Source of the DNA: Flavobacteriales bacterium
Lineage (GTDB): Bacteria > Bacteroidota > Bacteroidia > NS11-12g > UBA955
DNA length: 59,792 nucleotides
Reading direction: 5' to 3'
NCBI GenBank assembly: GCA_947487175.1
Contig: CANKVM010000003.1
Location: 1 to 59,792 of the forward strand
The notes under the pieces were generated by a model. The model made no database searches. It saw only the letters and a program-made list of their open reading frames with translations, and was not told the DNA's origin. The translations under genes and the position numbers were made by a program. This document shows, piece after piece, positions 25,828 to 35,479 of the stretch. Numbering within the stretch: position 1 is the first letter of the stretch; every line of letters starts with the position of its first letter.

Positions 25828-27844
25828 ATTGAATTCTAGATTTTACTTTCAACTTACTGGTATTAAAAAGTCGTTGCATTTTGCCATTGCCTTTCACTTT
25901 CATTTTCAAAGCCACATAACCCGCTGTTTTTAACATACCCACTTTTTCTCTCGGCAATTTTATTACCATCATAGAATTATTCGCTTTTACAGGATAACCA
26001 TTAGCATCTACATCACCCGCCAAAATTCCAGAAACGGGCTCAACATTCAAAAACCCTAATGATTTATATTGGTTATCAAGCATCTCTACTTCAATTCCAA
26101 AATCCATAGGGAATGAATTTGTCATATCTAAGAACAAAGTAGCACTTTTTATCCGCTCCATTGCACCAATATTACTCAAATTCAAACCTTGTGTGTCCCT
26201 CAAAACAAAACCACCAAAAGCAAATGTTGCAGGCGCTTGAACCCTCATAATTACATCTAACCGCGAATTGTCAAACACAAAATCCTTGTAATTATTGACA
26301 TTGCCATTGGGTGAAATTTCAGTTTCCAAGTCATAATTTAATTTCTGAGGGAGATTTTCTAAAAAGGACTTAATATTTGAATTGTTTGGATTTAAATCAA
26401 CCACAGTTTCAGTATATTTATCTCTTTGAAAAATGGGCGATGTCACAAACAAATCATTCATCAGTGGATTCGCACTTAACGCCACTTTACTGTTAGTAAA
26501 AACATTTTCACCTTCCAATGAATGTAATTTGAATCTACCATCAGTACCAATGCTGTTTCTCAATACAAATGAAACATTGATGTCTTTTACCTTTAAATCT
26601 CCGTCTAAGCCCTTAAATAAACTAAAATCTGTTACTTTTGGACCTGTTCTACTCAAAGAATTACCCAAATAACCAATGGCATATTCTGGTTTTAGACCTT
26701 CAATACGATATGTAAGCTTGATACTGTCTTTTAAACTTACAGCCAGCTTTCTTCCGCTACTGTCAAGTGTAACTCTTAAAATTTGATGGAAAGTATTTAC
26801 AGTATCATTTGTTAATGGATCTTTCCCTCTAAAATCCAACAAATACCCCGACATATCATATATCTGCTGGGTTGTTGCAACGCCATTTCCTACTGATCCT
26901 GGCATTTTGAGTTCTTGATAAAAAGGTTTGCCATCTTTCATTGCTCCTGGCAAAGAAAGAACCATAGACATATTTTCTTGAATTGTGCTTTCTACTTTAA
27001 TTCTCAATTGACCAGAAGCCACCTTGAAATACTTTACCTCAGCACCACCCATGTAAAGCGTTAAACCTTCATCCTGATCAATTACATTTTGGGTTGGAAA
27101 TGCGGCAATTGCGTTTCTAGGCCTTAAATTGCGAACAGATAACTTCACATTAATACCCTTACTGGCATCAATTAAAACCAAACCACCACTTGCCTCTGTT
27201 ATAAGTTTTTTAATTGTTCCCTTTAATGTCTTAGTAACGGTTTTATTTCTTAAATCAATGGTTTTTATTGCAATTCCACCATTTTTATTGATATTTTTAA
27301 AAGAATCAAGCGCTACAACAGTATTGTCACCCGCATTTGTTAATTCAAACACAATTAATGAAATATTTACAGGCAAACCATTGGTGATTGATATATCTAA
27401 ATAACCCGTATCTAATGTTGCAGTTTCAAAAAACGCACTAGCATCAATATCGGTAGGTTCTAAATTAGACTGTACTTGTGCTGGAATATCAGCAGTTTGT
27501 CCATTTAAAATTTTAAACAATGGATTAATTTGCCCCAAAGTGATGTTGTTTTCAATAGTTCTATCGCTTAGTTTTAGTTTTCTTAAACTAAAAAAGGCAT
27601 CAATTCCAGTATCTGTAGCCTGCAAATCATTGATTTTGTATCTATAAATTAGATTTTCATAATTCAATAAATAACTGCTATCTGTCAATGTTGGCTTTAA
27701 ATATCGCGTATCAACATTGTCAAGCGACATTTCAGTTTGAAATAATGGCAGTGTTGAATTGACGTCCCAACTTGTTTGCTCTCTAGAACATGCAATAAAC
27801 AGCATTGCAGAAATGATGAATATATTTACCTTTTTAAAAATCAT
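25805..27844 (-). CDS. large lipoprotein of unknown function
   Basis: The 679-aa protein carries a lipoprotein signal (FIISAMLFIACS, lipidated Cys19) and then a soluble region of beta-strand character with no catalytic motif I recognise. After the Cys comes SREQT without the Asp or acidic export tag known from some relatives. A recurring pattern (LDMTNSFPMDFGIEVEMLDNQ; LDISITNGLPVNISLIVFEL) suggests repeated immunoglobulin-like or LEA/WHy-like sandwich domains. It overlaps the following beta-barrel gene by 23 bp and stands 19 bp after a small membrane protein gene, suggesting an envelope unit of three. Confidence 0.6.
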   Translation of the reverse strand: MIFKKVNIFIISAMLFIACSREQTSWDVNSTLPLFQTEMSLDNVDTRYLKPTLTDSSYLLNYENLIYRYKINDLQATDTGIDAFFSLRKLKLSDRTIENNITLGQINPLFKILNGQTADIPAQVQSNLEPTDIDASAFFETATLDTGYLDISITNGLPVNISLIVFELTNAGDNTVVALDSFKNINKNGGIAIKTIDLRNKTVTKTLKGTIKKLITEASGGLVLIDASKGINVKLSVRNLRPRNAIAAFPTQNVIDQDEGLTLYMGGAEVKYFKVASGQLRIKVESTIQENMSMVLSLPGAMKDGKPFYQELKMPGSVGNGVATTQQIYDMSGYLLDFRGKDPLTNDTVNTFHQILRVTLDSSGRKLAVSLKDSIKLTYRIEGLKPEYAIGYLGNSLSRTGPKVTDFSLFKGLDGDLKVKDINVSFVLRNSIGTDGRFKLHSLEGENVFTNSKVALSANPLMNDLFVTSPIFQRDKYTETVVDLNPNNSNIKSFLENLPQKLNYDLETEISPNGNVNNYKDFVFDNSRLDVIMRVQAPATFAFGGFVLRDTQGLNLSNIGAMERIKSATLFLDMTNSFPMDFGIEVEMLDNQYKSLGFLNVEPVSGILAGDVDANGYPVKANNSMMVIKLPREKVGMLKTAGYVALKMKVKGNGKMQRLFNTSKLKVKSRIQFEYEARN

Positions 27845-27863
27845 TTAATGCGCAATTTACATT

Positions 27864-28334
27864 TTATTTGGCGAGTCCCCAACCAAATTGAGTGCCTAAC
27901 AAACTTTTACCACCAAAAATCATTATCCCCCAAATAAAAATAGAGATAATCATATAAGTTACTATTTTGGGTCTGTTGTGAATAAACGTTATTGCCAATA
28001 AACAACCAACGGTTAAACTAATGACCACTGGCGCCAAGAAAGCAACCAATGGCAATCCACCATTCTTTCTGATTTTCACCAAAAATCGATTCTTTTTAGT
28101 GAAAACTAAAGGTTTTTTATATTTATCGCCTTGTCTTCTAATTTTACGCTCTCTAAAAAACCGGGTTAATTCAGTTCCGCCATAAACATATATTAAAACT
28201 GAAATACCTGAACCTATGGTGGTTGAAAGGAATCCTTCAATCGGATTCAGCCACTTTAAAGCAAAGGTTACACCAATTAAATACTTGATAATTGATAAAC
28301 CCACAGTGCCTAAAACCTTAAAAATTAATTCCAT
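27864..28334 (-). CDS. small integral membrane protein, unknown function
   Basis: The 156-aa protein has about four predicted membrane helices: residues 5-25, 38-55, 95-118 and 125-145. A strongly basic loop lies between helices two and three (FFRERKIRRQGDKYKKP), which should face the cytoplasm. No family is recognised. It precedes the 679-aa lipoprotein gene by 19 bp on the minus strand. No exact -7 box is seen in the 97 bp to the divergent porin gene. Confidence 0.5.
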   Translation of the reverse strand: MELIFKVLGTVGLSIIKYLIGVTFALKWLNPIEGFLSTTIGSGISVLIYVYGGTELTRFFRERKIRRQGDKYKKPLVFTKKNRFLVKIRKNGGLPLVAFLAPVVISLTVGCLLAITFIHNRPKIVTYMIISIFIWGIMIFGGKSLLGTQFGWGLAK

Positions 28335-28431
28335 TTTTTACAATTTACGCAATTTATGGCAATTTTTTCTAGAAATCGGCACCTCATAAAAGATAATACC
28401 TCAAAAATTATACGCAAATTTGCAAATCAAA

Positions 28432-30450
28432 TTGAAAAAACAATTTAAACATATCTTATTTGTGGTTTGTGTGCTCACACTTTTTATTCATAAAGTTGAT
28501 GCGCAAATTTTTCCAAACTCCCAAGGTTCTATGCTAGAGCCCAAGAGCGCAGACACCGCTAGTATGAAAAGAGATTCAATTGAAATGGCCAATAAGCCAA
28601 AAAAACTGCGTGCTTATCCCAAATCTCAGTTGGCAAATTCAATTTGGCAAATGAGGGATACTATGCACCAGTCAGACTCCACTTTTTCTAATTTTCACCG
28701 TTACTCGCCGTCAAGTAAACAAATTATTCCGAGTGCAAATCTCGGTGTAATTGGTTCACCAGAGAAACTTTTAGCCATACAACCTTTTAAGAATTCCGGC
28801 ATCCAAATAGGATTCCAACAGTTTCCATTACAAGGCAAAAATCCCGAGAATTTTGAATTTCATAAAGTATCGCAACCCTATACCAATGTAAAGTATTTAC
28901 AAGGCTCAGGCGGTATTATTGGATTAGATATTTTGCATACTCAAAATTTATCTGCCACATGGAATGTGACAATTGATTACAGCAGTATTTTGAATGAGGA
29001 TATGTACACCCCAAAAGTGGCACTTCAACAAAACTTAAATCGAAACACAATTTTAGGCAGTAATTTCACTTCAAAATCTGGTAAATACGAGCAACAGATT
29101 GTTTTCTCTTGGAATAGAAACCGCAGGCTTGAAAATGGGGGACTTAAAACGGATAGCTTGTTCTATGGACCAAATTTTCAGGCATCGAATTCAATTCAAC
29201 AACGTTTATTTGGAAACTACTATCCTAATTTAACAAATGCAAAATCATTTTGGGCACAAACAGACCACAGATTTAAGCATCGCTATTTTTTCGATTCATC
29301 CAAAACATTTGGAATTTCGCAAAGTTTACGTTTTCAAAAAGTAAGATTTCAATACACAGACAAAACTAGAGACACCACATTTTATGGCAATGAATACAAT
29401 TTCACCAAAAATAAAATTGCAGATAGTACGTCCTATAATCTATTTGAACACAAAATAGGGGTTAATTTTCAAAAAACTTTCTCATCGTTAACAGCCAACC
29501 TGCAAGTAAATCATGTTTTTCAATATTTAGATTATCAATATGATACATTTTTAACCAAAGTAAAAAGTTACTCCATAAATACACAAGGTTTTGAAGGTGT
29601 TATAAACACCAAATACAAGAGTTGGCAAATATTTGCAGAAGCAAATTTGTTTGTTTTAGGTTATGCTCAAAAAGCATTTTTATTAAACGCAGAATTGAAA
29701 AAAAGTTTCAGTAACGAATATTTTTTAACGCTGAGAGGACAAATTTCCAATCAACCCGTAGCGCAATATTTATCAACTTTCACAAACAATCATTACCATT
29801 TTTCGGCGGATAGCCTTCGCGCAACGCCTAGTAATCCTAATTTTACGCAACAACAATTTGCAAGTATAAATATTGTTAAAAAAGGGAAGTTTTTATGGGG
29901 AAACATGGGATTAACGTTGGGTAGTTTACAAAACGACTATATTGGCATAAACACCGCCATCCCTCAAAAAATAGACATTGTAAATTATGTTCAATTTTCA
30001 ACGGATGTTTCTTTGAAAATCGGTCATTTCATTTTCCAAGAACAGGTATTTTTACAGATAAATCAAAATAAAGAATTGGCAAATTACGGATTACCGAAAT
30101 TGAATGCACGTTCTGCCATTTTCTATCAAAATGAAGCCTTTGATCAGGCTTTATTATTTAGAATTGGTATTGAGGGAACTTACACGTCGCAATATATGCA
30201 AATCAATTACAGACCAGATGCTGGCGCATTTTATTGGAATACCAATAACTTAAATCCTTTAGGAAATTATCCGATATTCGACGTATTTATAAGTGGCAGA
30301 ATTCAAACGGTTGATCTATTCTTAAAATACGAACACTTAAATGAATGGCTCATTGTTCCTAGTGTTAATAAACGATACGAACAAGTTTATAAATACCCAA
30401 TTGAACCCTACCGTTTAAGATTTGGATTCAATTGGAGATTCTGGAATTAA
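28432..30450 (+). CDS. putative porin (Porin_10-type outer-membrane beta-barrel)
   Basis: I place the start at TTG 28432, giving 672 aa that begin MKKQFKHILFVVCVL, a textbook signal peptide cleaved after VDAQ. An earlier in-frame TTG at 28420 adds four residues, but it lies inside a near-consensus -7 box (CAAATTTG, 28415-28422). After a disordered Pro/Ser-rich segment comes a long run of alternating aromatic/polar strands (for example FWAQTDHRFKHRYFF, YRPDAGAFYW) ending in PYRLRFGFNWRFWN, a classic terminal strand. This matches the putative-porin family of Bacteroidota. The stop shares TTAA with the convergent polA stop. Transported solutes are unknown. Confidence 0.8.
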   Translation: MKKQFKHILFVVCVLTLFIHKVDAQIFPNSQGSMLEPKSADTASMKRDSIEMANKPKKLRAYPKSQLANSIWQMRDTMHQSDSTFSNFHRYSPSSKQIIPSANLGVIGSPEKLLAIQPFKNSGIQIGFQQFPLQGKNPENFEFHKVSQPYTNVKYLQGSGGIIGLDILHTQNLSATWNVTIDYSSILNEDMYTPKVALQQNLNRNTILGSNFTSKSGKYEQQIVFSWNRNRRLENGGLKTDSLFYGPNFQASNSIQQRLFGNYYPNLTNAKSFWAQTDHRFKHRYFFDSSKTFGISQSLRFQKVRFQYTDKTRDTTFYGNEYNFTKNKIADSTSYNLFEHKIGVNFQKTFSSLTANLQVNHVFQYLDYQYDTFLTKVKSYSINTQGFEGVINTKYKSWQIFAEANLFVLGYAQKAFLLNAELKKSFSNEYFLTLRGQISNQPVAQYLSTFTNNHYHFSADSLRATPSNPNFTQQQFASINIVKKGKFLWGNMGLTLGSLQNDYIGINTAIPQKIDIVNYVQFSTDVSLKIGHFIFQEQVFLQINQNKELANYGLPKLNARSAIFYQNEAFDQALLFRIGIEGTYTSQYMQINYRPDAGAFYWNTNNLNPLGNYPIFDVFISGRIQTVDLFLKYEHLNEWLIVPSVNKRYEQVYKYPIEPYRLRFGFNWRFWN

Positions 30451-33263
30451 TGCGCTTCTAACCAGTTATTTCCAACACCGGTTTCCACCAAAATTGGAAC
30501 ATCTAATTGCATTGCCGATTCCATCAATTCTTTTACTTTAGATTGAACTATTTCTATTTCATTTTTAGGGACATCGAACAACAATTCATCATGCACTTGC
30601 AACATCATTTTGGTTTGCAAGGTGGTTGATTTCAACCAATTTTGAATATTAATCATGGCAATTTTAATCATATCGGCTGCACTTCCTTGAATTGGCGCAT
30701 TGATTGCATTTCGTTCCGCAAAACCTCTTACCACAGCATTTTTGCTATTGATATCTCTCAAATTGCGCTTTCTACCCACCAAAGTTTCTACATAGCCCAA
30801 ATCACGAGCAGAATTGATGGTATTATCCATATATGATTTAATACCTGGAAACTGAACAAAGTAATTTTCAATAATTTCTTTGGCCTCAGATCTTGGAATA
30901 TTTACCCTCTGGCTTAACCCAAAGGCAGAAATACCATAAATGATACCAAAATTGACTGTTTTTGCCTTTCTCCGCATTTCCTTATCTACATCAGCCAACT
31001 CAACACCCCAAACTTTGGCCGCTGTAGCCGTATGAATATCTAGACCTTGATTAAATGCTTCTATCATGGTAGCATCTTTTGAAATATGTGCAATGATTCT
31101 CAATTCTATTTGAGAATAATCTGCACTTAACAACAAATGATTTTCGTCTCTAGGAACAAACGCTTTTCTAATTTCTCTACCCAAATCAGTGCGAATTGGA
31201 ATATTTTGCAAATTCGGATTTTGGCTACTCAATCTTCCAGTTGCAGCTACGGCTTGGTTAAAACTTGTATGAACCCTTCCAGTTTGATTTTTAACCAACA
31301 ATGGCAAAGCATCAACGTAAGTACCTTTTAGCTTCTGCAAAGTTCTGAAATTCATGATATATTCAATAATTTCATGTTTACCCATCAACGACACAAGCGT
31401 TTCCTCGTCGGTTTGATATTGGCCTGTTTTTGTTTTCTTTGGCTTATCTGACAATTTCAACCTTTCAAACAATACAGCACCAACTTGCTGTGGCGAAGAA
31501 ATATTAAATTGCATTCCCGCACTTTCAAATATTTTTGTTTGTAATTCCAAAGCCGAAGATTGCAATTCTTTGCTATATGCATTTAGGAAATCCGTATCAA
31601 TTTTCACACCCTCTGATTCCATTTCCATAAGTACTTCAACCAAAGGAATTTCAATATCGTTAAAAACAGAGTTTAGGCCTCTATCCTCTATTTCAACCTT
31701 CAATTTTTGTTTCAATTGAAGCGTAACATCGGTATCTTCAGCTGCATATTCAGCAATTTTTTCTATGTCAACATCCGACATGTTGCCTTGCATTTTGCCT
31801 TTTTTACCAATTAATGTTTCAATACTAATTGGAGAATAATTCAAATAATGCTCACTTAAAACTTGCATATTATGGCGTTGGTCTGGCTCTACCAAATAAT
31901 GCGCCAACATGGTGTCATAAAACGGACAAACCATTTTTAGATCATATTTTTTTAGCATTGCCATATCAAATTTCAAATTCTGAGCAATTTTTAATTTATT
32001 TGAAAAAAATAAAGGTTGAAACTTTTGAAGGACATTTTTGGCTTCTTCAAAATTATTCGGCAGTGGCAAGTAAACCCCTTGGCCATTTAACCAAGAGAAT
32101 GAAATACCTACGATTTCAGCAACAAACAAATCTAAATCTGTTGTTTCTGTATCAAAACAAAATTCATCCTGATTGGATAGTTCTTGAATCAATTCTTGGA
32201 TTTCAGTATCTGTCAAAATGGCTTTATAACTGTGGGCTACATCTTGAATTGTTTGATAAACTGGCGCAGTAATTTCTTCTTCGTCTGATTCAGGCTGACT
32301 AAATAAATCGAACATTGAAGTTTGAGCTGGATTTGTTTTGGCAGCAGGTTTTGCTTTTGCAACAGAGGAATTGGATGTTTGTTCTTCTGATACTGTTACA
32401 CCTAAAACACGTTTCAATAAGGATCTAAATTCTAATTCATGAAATACTTCGGTGATAAGTTCTGCATTTTTGGGTTTAATTTCTAATGATTCTATGTCAA
32501 CATGAACTGGCACTTTGGTATCAATCGTTGCCAACCATTTACTTACCTTAGCTTGTTCAGAAAACTCTTCAAATTTTTCTTTCATCTTGCCTTTTAATTC
32601 ATGGGTATGGGCCAAAATATTTTCCATTGTACCATATTCTTGAATTAATTTTTTGGCAGTTTTTTCGCCAACACCCGGAACACCAGGAATATTATCTGCG
32701 GCATCGCCCCACAATCCCAAAATGTCAATTACCTGATCAACCCTTTCAATTTCCCACTTTTTTAGGATTTCATTCACCCCCAAAATTTCATCAGGATTGC
32801 CCATTCTGCCAGGTTTATAAATATGAACCCTCTCTTTTACCAATTGCCCAAAATCTTTGTCGGGGGTCATCATAAACACATCCATATTTTCAGCTTGCCA
32901 AGCCAATGTTCCAATGATGTCGTCAGCTTCATATCCATCCATCGAAATCACCTGAATATTAAAGCCATTCAAAATTTTAACAATATAAGGCAAGCTTTTT
33001 CTTAGGTCTTCTGGCATTGGATCTCTGTGTGCCTTATATTTTTCGTACTCAATATGTCGTTGAGTAGGTTTGTCTGTATCAAAAACCACAGCAATATGAG
33101 TGGGTTTTTGTTTATTAAGAATGTCTAACAAAGTATTTGTAAAACCTAACATGGCACTTGCATTTATTCCAGTGCTTGTAATTCTTGGATTTTGGCTAAA
33201 CGCAAAAAAGGCCCGATAAACGAGGGCCATACCATCTAATAAAAACAATTTCCGCTCTTGCAT
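30447..33263 (-). CDS. polA: DNA polymerase I
   Basis: I choose ATG 33263 (938 aa, MQERKLFLLDGMALVYR); a TTG at 33275 would add four residues but family members start close to KLFLLDG. The 5'-3' exonuclease domain (1-300) has MTPDKDFGQLV and DNIPGVPGVGEKTA. The 3'-5' exonuclease looks active: FDTETT (Exo I), NLKFDMAML (Exo II) and YAAEDTDVT (Exo III). The polymerase motifs are DYSQIELR (A), KTVNFGIIYG (B) and VHDELLFD (C). The enzyme fills gaps, removes RNA primers and serves repair. The stop overlaps the convergent porin stop in TTAA. Confidence 0.96.
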   Translation of the reverse strand: MQERKLFLLDGMALVYRAFFAFSQNPRITSTGINASAMLGFTNTLLDILNKQKPTHIAVVFDTDKPTQRHIEYEKYKAHRDPMPEDLRKSLPYIVKILNGFNIQVISMDGYEADDIIGTLAWQAENMDVFMMTPDKDFGQLVKERVHIYKPGRMGNPDEILGVNEILKKWEIERVDQVIDILGLWGDAADNIPGVPGVGEKTAKKLIQEYGTMENILAHTHELKGKMKEKFEEFSEQAKVSKWLATIDTKVPVHVDIESLEIKPKNAELITEVFHELEFRSLLKRVLGVTVSEEQTSNSSVAKAKPAAKTNPAQTSMFDLFSQPESDEEEITAPVYQTIQDVAHSYKAILTDTEIQELIQELSNQDEFCFDTETTDLDLFVAEIVGISFSWLNGQGVYLPLPNNFEEAKNVLQKFQPLFFSNKLKIAQNLKFDMAMLKKYDLKMVCPFYDTMLAHYLVEPDQRHNMQVLSEHYLNYSPISIETLIGKKGKMQGNMSDVDIEKIAEYAAEDTDVTLQLKQKLKVEIEDRGLNSVFNDIEIPLVEVLMEMESEGVKIDTDFLNAYSKELQSSALELQTKIFESAGMQFNISSPQQVGAVLFERLKLSDKPKKTKTGQYQTDEETLVSLMGKHEIIEYIMNFRTLQKLKGTYVDALPLLVKNQTGRVHTSFNQAVAATGRLSSQNPNLQNIPIRTDLGREIRKAFVPRDENHLLLSADYSQIELRIIAHISKDATMIEAFNQGLDIHTATAAKVWGVELADVDKEMRRKAKTVNFGIIYGISAFGLSQRVNIPRSEAKEIIENYFVQFPGIKSYMDNTINSARDLGYVETLVGRKRNLRDINSKNAVVRGFAERNAINAPIQGSAADMIKIAMINIQNWLKSTTLQTKMMLQVHDELLFDVPKNEIEIVQSKVKELMESAMQLDVPILVETGVGNNWLEAH

Positions 33264-33308
33264 ATGAGGTAGCAAGTTAAGAAATTTTTTGCCTAAAATT
33301 TGATTTAT

Positions 33309-33800
33309 TTATTGCTTTTTTACAAATCCAAGTGATGCTCCATTGATACAATATCTCAAACCCGTAGGTTGATTATATCCATCATTAAAAACATGTCCCA
33401 AATGACCTCCACAATTCGCACAAACCACTTCAACTCTTGTCATTCCGTAAGCTGTATCAAGAATTTCTTTCACTTTTGATTTATCAATAGATTGATAAAA
33501 ACTTGGCCATCCACAGCCTGCGTCGAATTTTGTATTGCTTGAAAACAATTCGGAATTACAACCTTTACAAACATAAGTGCCAGAATCCCAAAGCGTTTCA
33601 TATTCACTTGAATATGGTTTTTCCGTTCCTTTTTCCCTCATGACATTAAAAGAAAAGTCACCTAAAATTGCTTTCCACTCATTATCTGTTTTCTCTATTG
33701 GAAATTTATTGCTATCCTGCTCCATATTTGTTTTTTTGTTTTTAGAAATGGACGAACATCCAACGAAATAAAACACGATTGCCAATATTACCCATTTCAT
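33309..33800 (-). CDS. msrB: peptide-methionine (R)-S-oxide reductase, predicted lipoprotein
   Basis: The 163-aa protein has a short hydrophobic signal with a lipobox-like YFVGC (Cys15), then the MsrB fold. Two zinc CxxC pairs (CKGC and CANC) are visible, with the catalytic Cys151 in RYCINGASL and GCGWPSF in the core. It reduces methionine-R-sulfoxide in proteins. The lipid anchor places it outside the cytoplasm, where a thioredoxin-like lipoprotein such as the one at 21.4 kb could regenerate it. It lies 45 bp upstream of polA on the same strand. The MsrB identity is firm; the lipoprotein call is good but not certain. Confidence 0.92.
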   Translation of the reverse strand: MKWVILAIVFYFVGCSSISKNKKTNMEQDSNKFPIEKTDNEWKAILGDFSFNVMREKGTEKPYSSEYETLWDSGTYVCKGCNSELFSSNTKFDAGCGWPSFYQSIDKSKVKEILDTAYGMTRVEVVCANCGGHLGHVFNDGYNQPTGLRYCINGASLGFVKKQ

Positions 33801-33837
33801 ATTTGTTTAACAATATAATGGTTTGATTGTTTTATAA

Positions 33838-34506
33838 ATGATTCAAATCCTTGAACTTTGCCTTGTGAATTTCTTCGGACATTACTTTTTAGATCAAATA
33901 CCCAATAATCCGAAACATAATTTTGGAATATTAACTCCCGATTTGCTCAGAAATTTCACAGCAAATCTTTATGATAAAAATTTATTGCATCACTTAAAAG
34001 ATAGCGATTGGCAAACAGGAGTAATAAAGCACTTCGAAAGAGACAAACATTTTCATCAGTCTGTATTTTTCAAAGAAACATACGAATCATGTCATAAAAT
34101 AACCAAGAATACATTTCAAAAAACCGGCATCCCAAGATTTTACTTTGCACTCCACGTATTGATTGAAATGATTTTAGATAAGGTTCTTATTAGTGAAGAT
34201 GAAAGTAAACTTTACGAATTTTATGAGCAATTGGAATTATGCAAAAATGAAATTCCAAATTTACTAGAACAGATCAACCACCAAAATCCCAATCTTTTTT
34301 TAGAACGTTATAACCGTTTTTTAGAATCAAAGTACTTATTTAAGTACCTAAATAAGTCAGGAATTGTATATGGTTTAAATAGAATTTACATTCAAGTGAA
34401 TGCGTATCAACTTGAATGGAATGAAGAACAAAAAAACGAATTAGAAAAACTTGTTTCAATTATTGAATTAGCAATTCGGGAAAACATTACAAAGTTGAAT
34501 TCCTAA
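33838..34506 (+). CDS. ACP phosphodiesterase-like protein (AcpH-type metal site)
   Basis: The 222-aa soluble protein resembles the AcpH/YajB family in pattern. NFFGHYF near the start (His15), GILTPDLLRNF, and HFERDKHFHQSVFF offer the His/Asp metal ligands of an HD-like fold. Known AcpH removes phosphopantetheine from acyl carrier protein, using Mn. Overall similarity is weak to the eye, so another HD-like hydrolase is possible. It is divergent from msrB across 37 bp. Its last 20 bp overlap the 3' end of a convergent membrane protein gene. Confidence 0.5.
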   Translation: MIQILELCLVNFFGHYFLDQIPNNPKHNFGILTPDLLRNFTANLYDKNLLHHLKDSDWQTGVIKHFERDKHFHQSVFFKETYESCHKITKNTFQKTGIPRFYFALHVLIEMILDKVLISEDESKLYEFYEQLELCKNEIPNLLEQINHQNPNLFLERYNRFLESKYLFKYLNKSGIVYGLNRIYIQVNAYQLEWNEEQKNELEKLVSIIELAIRENITKLNS

Positions 34507-35479
34507 AAAGCGTATAAATCAAAAACAAAAGAGTCATTATATGTAAAAACTCTTTCCATTTCCTCCATTTATTTCCCTCATAAAAACTAGAAATAAATAT
34601 TGAAACTGGAATTGATGCAACAATAAAATAGTGTGAGTAATCCTTAAATCTGATAAAAAAGATTGAAAGCACATAGAATCCAAAAATCAACATTGCCAAT
34701 TTACTACGCCTGGTATCAACATTTGATCTAAAATAATTGCCAACAATTTGCAATACTCCAACAAATACAAAAATCAACACCACAAACAACAACAAAATTT
34801 CAGGACCATCTTTGAGCCAATGGAAGTCTAAAGTCTTATTTTTAATTACCCAAAATTGCCAAGTATTATAAAAATCATAAGAGAAATTTGATAAATATCC
34901 AATTGCTGAAACCAAATAATAAGGCATGATTAATCCAAATAAAATAGCAAATATATCCAATGGCAAAATGGTTTTAAAAAAAATGACTGCAAAAATTAAA
35001 AAGATGATTATCCAATAATGTTCAGCAATGCACAAAGCACTAATTCCAAAAAAAAGCGAACTTAAAAAAAGCCATCGTCTGTGATAATTATTCTTGATAT
35101 AAAGGTAAAAATATGTTAATCCTATTAATACAAAAATATTTCCTACCTGCACATTTGACAGGTAAAAATTCTCTAAAAAACATGAATTTACAATTGCAAA
35201 AAAATACAAAATAACATATCCGGGCTTTTCAACAATATTGTACTCCCAACATAACTTATTGACAATTAATCCTTCAATAATTACAATTATAAATGAAAGA
35301 ACAAAAGACAACCATCGTACCGAATTTATTTCATTGATAAAAGTAGATAATATTCCTGTATTTAAAGTAGTACTTGGTTGATATTTTGTAACAAAATAAA
35401 TGGGAATTCGAATGAACATGATTACCAAAATAACCAACGTCAAAGAACCAATTTTATTATCAAAAAACTTCCTAATCAT
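34487..35479 (-). CDS. polytopic membrane protein, unknown function
   Basis: The 330-aa protein is almost entirely hydrophobic, with about nine predicted membrane helices. It opens MIRKFFDNKIGSLTLVILVIMF and ends with a basic loop (EGNKWRKWKEF) before the last helix. The layout resembles small GT-C or EpsG-like proteins, but no catalytic signature stands out. Its start overlaps the end of the secreted-protein gene by 8 bp, so the two form an operon. The 3' end overlaps the convergent ACP-phosphodiesterase-like gene by 20 bp. Confidence 0.55.
   Translation of the reverse strand: MIRKFFDNKIGSLTLVILVIMFIRIPIYFVTKYQPSTTLNTGILSTFINEINSVRWLSFVLSFIIVIIEGLIVNKLCWEYNIVEKPGYVILYFFAIVNSCFLENFYLSNVQVGNIFVLIGLTYFYLYIKNNYHRRWLFLSSLFFGISALCIAEHYWIIIFLIFAVIFFKTILPLDIFAILFGLIMPYYLVSAIGYLSNFSYDFYNTWQFWVIKNKTLDFHWLKDGPEILLLFVVLIFVFVGVLQIVGNYFRSNVDTRRSKLAMLIFGFYVLSIFFIRFKDYSHYFIVASIPVSIFISSFYEGNKWRKWKEFLHIMTLLFLIYTLFRNSTL

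Noticed and set aside
28420-28431. Porin start at TTG 28420
   Set aside because: The TTG overlaps a near-consensus -7 box, and the next in-frame TTG (28432) gives a proper MKK signal peptide.
31829-32272. 147-aa frame antisense to polA
   Set aside because: Shadow frame over the conserved exonuclease domain; no motifs or promoter.
33207-33240. Terminator-like GGCCC...GGGCC hairpin
   Set aside because: It lies within the polA coding region, has no T-run in the right place, and is explained by codons.
33263-33275. polA start at TTG 33275
   Set aside because: It adds only MLPH before a good ATG; family members begin at the position of the ATG 33263.
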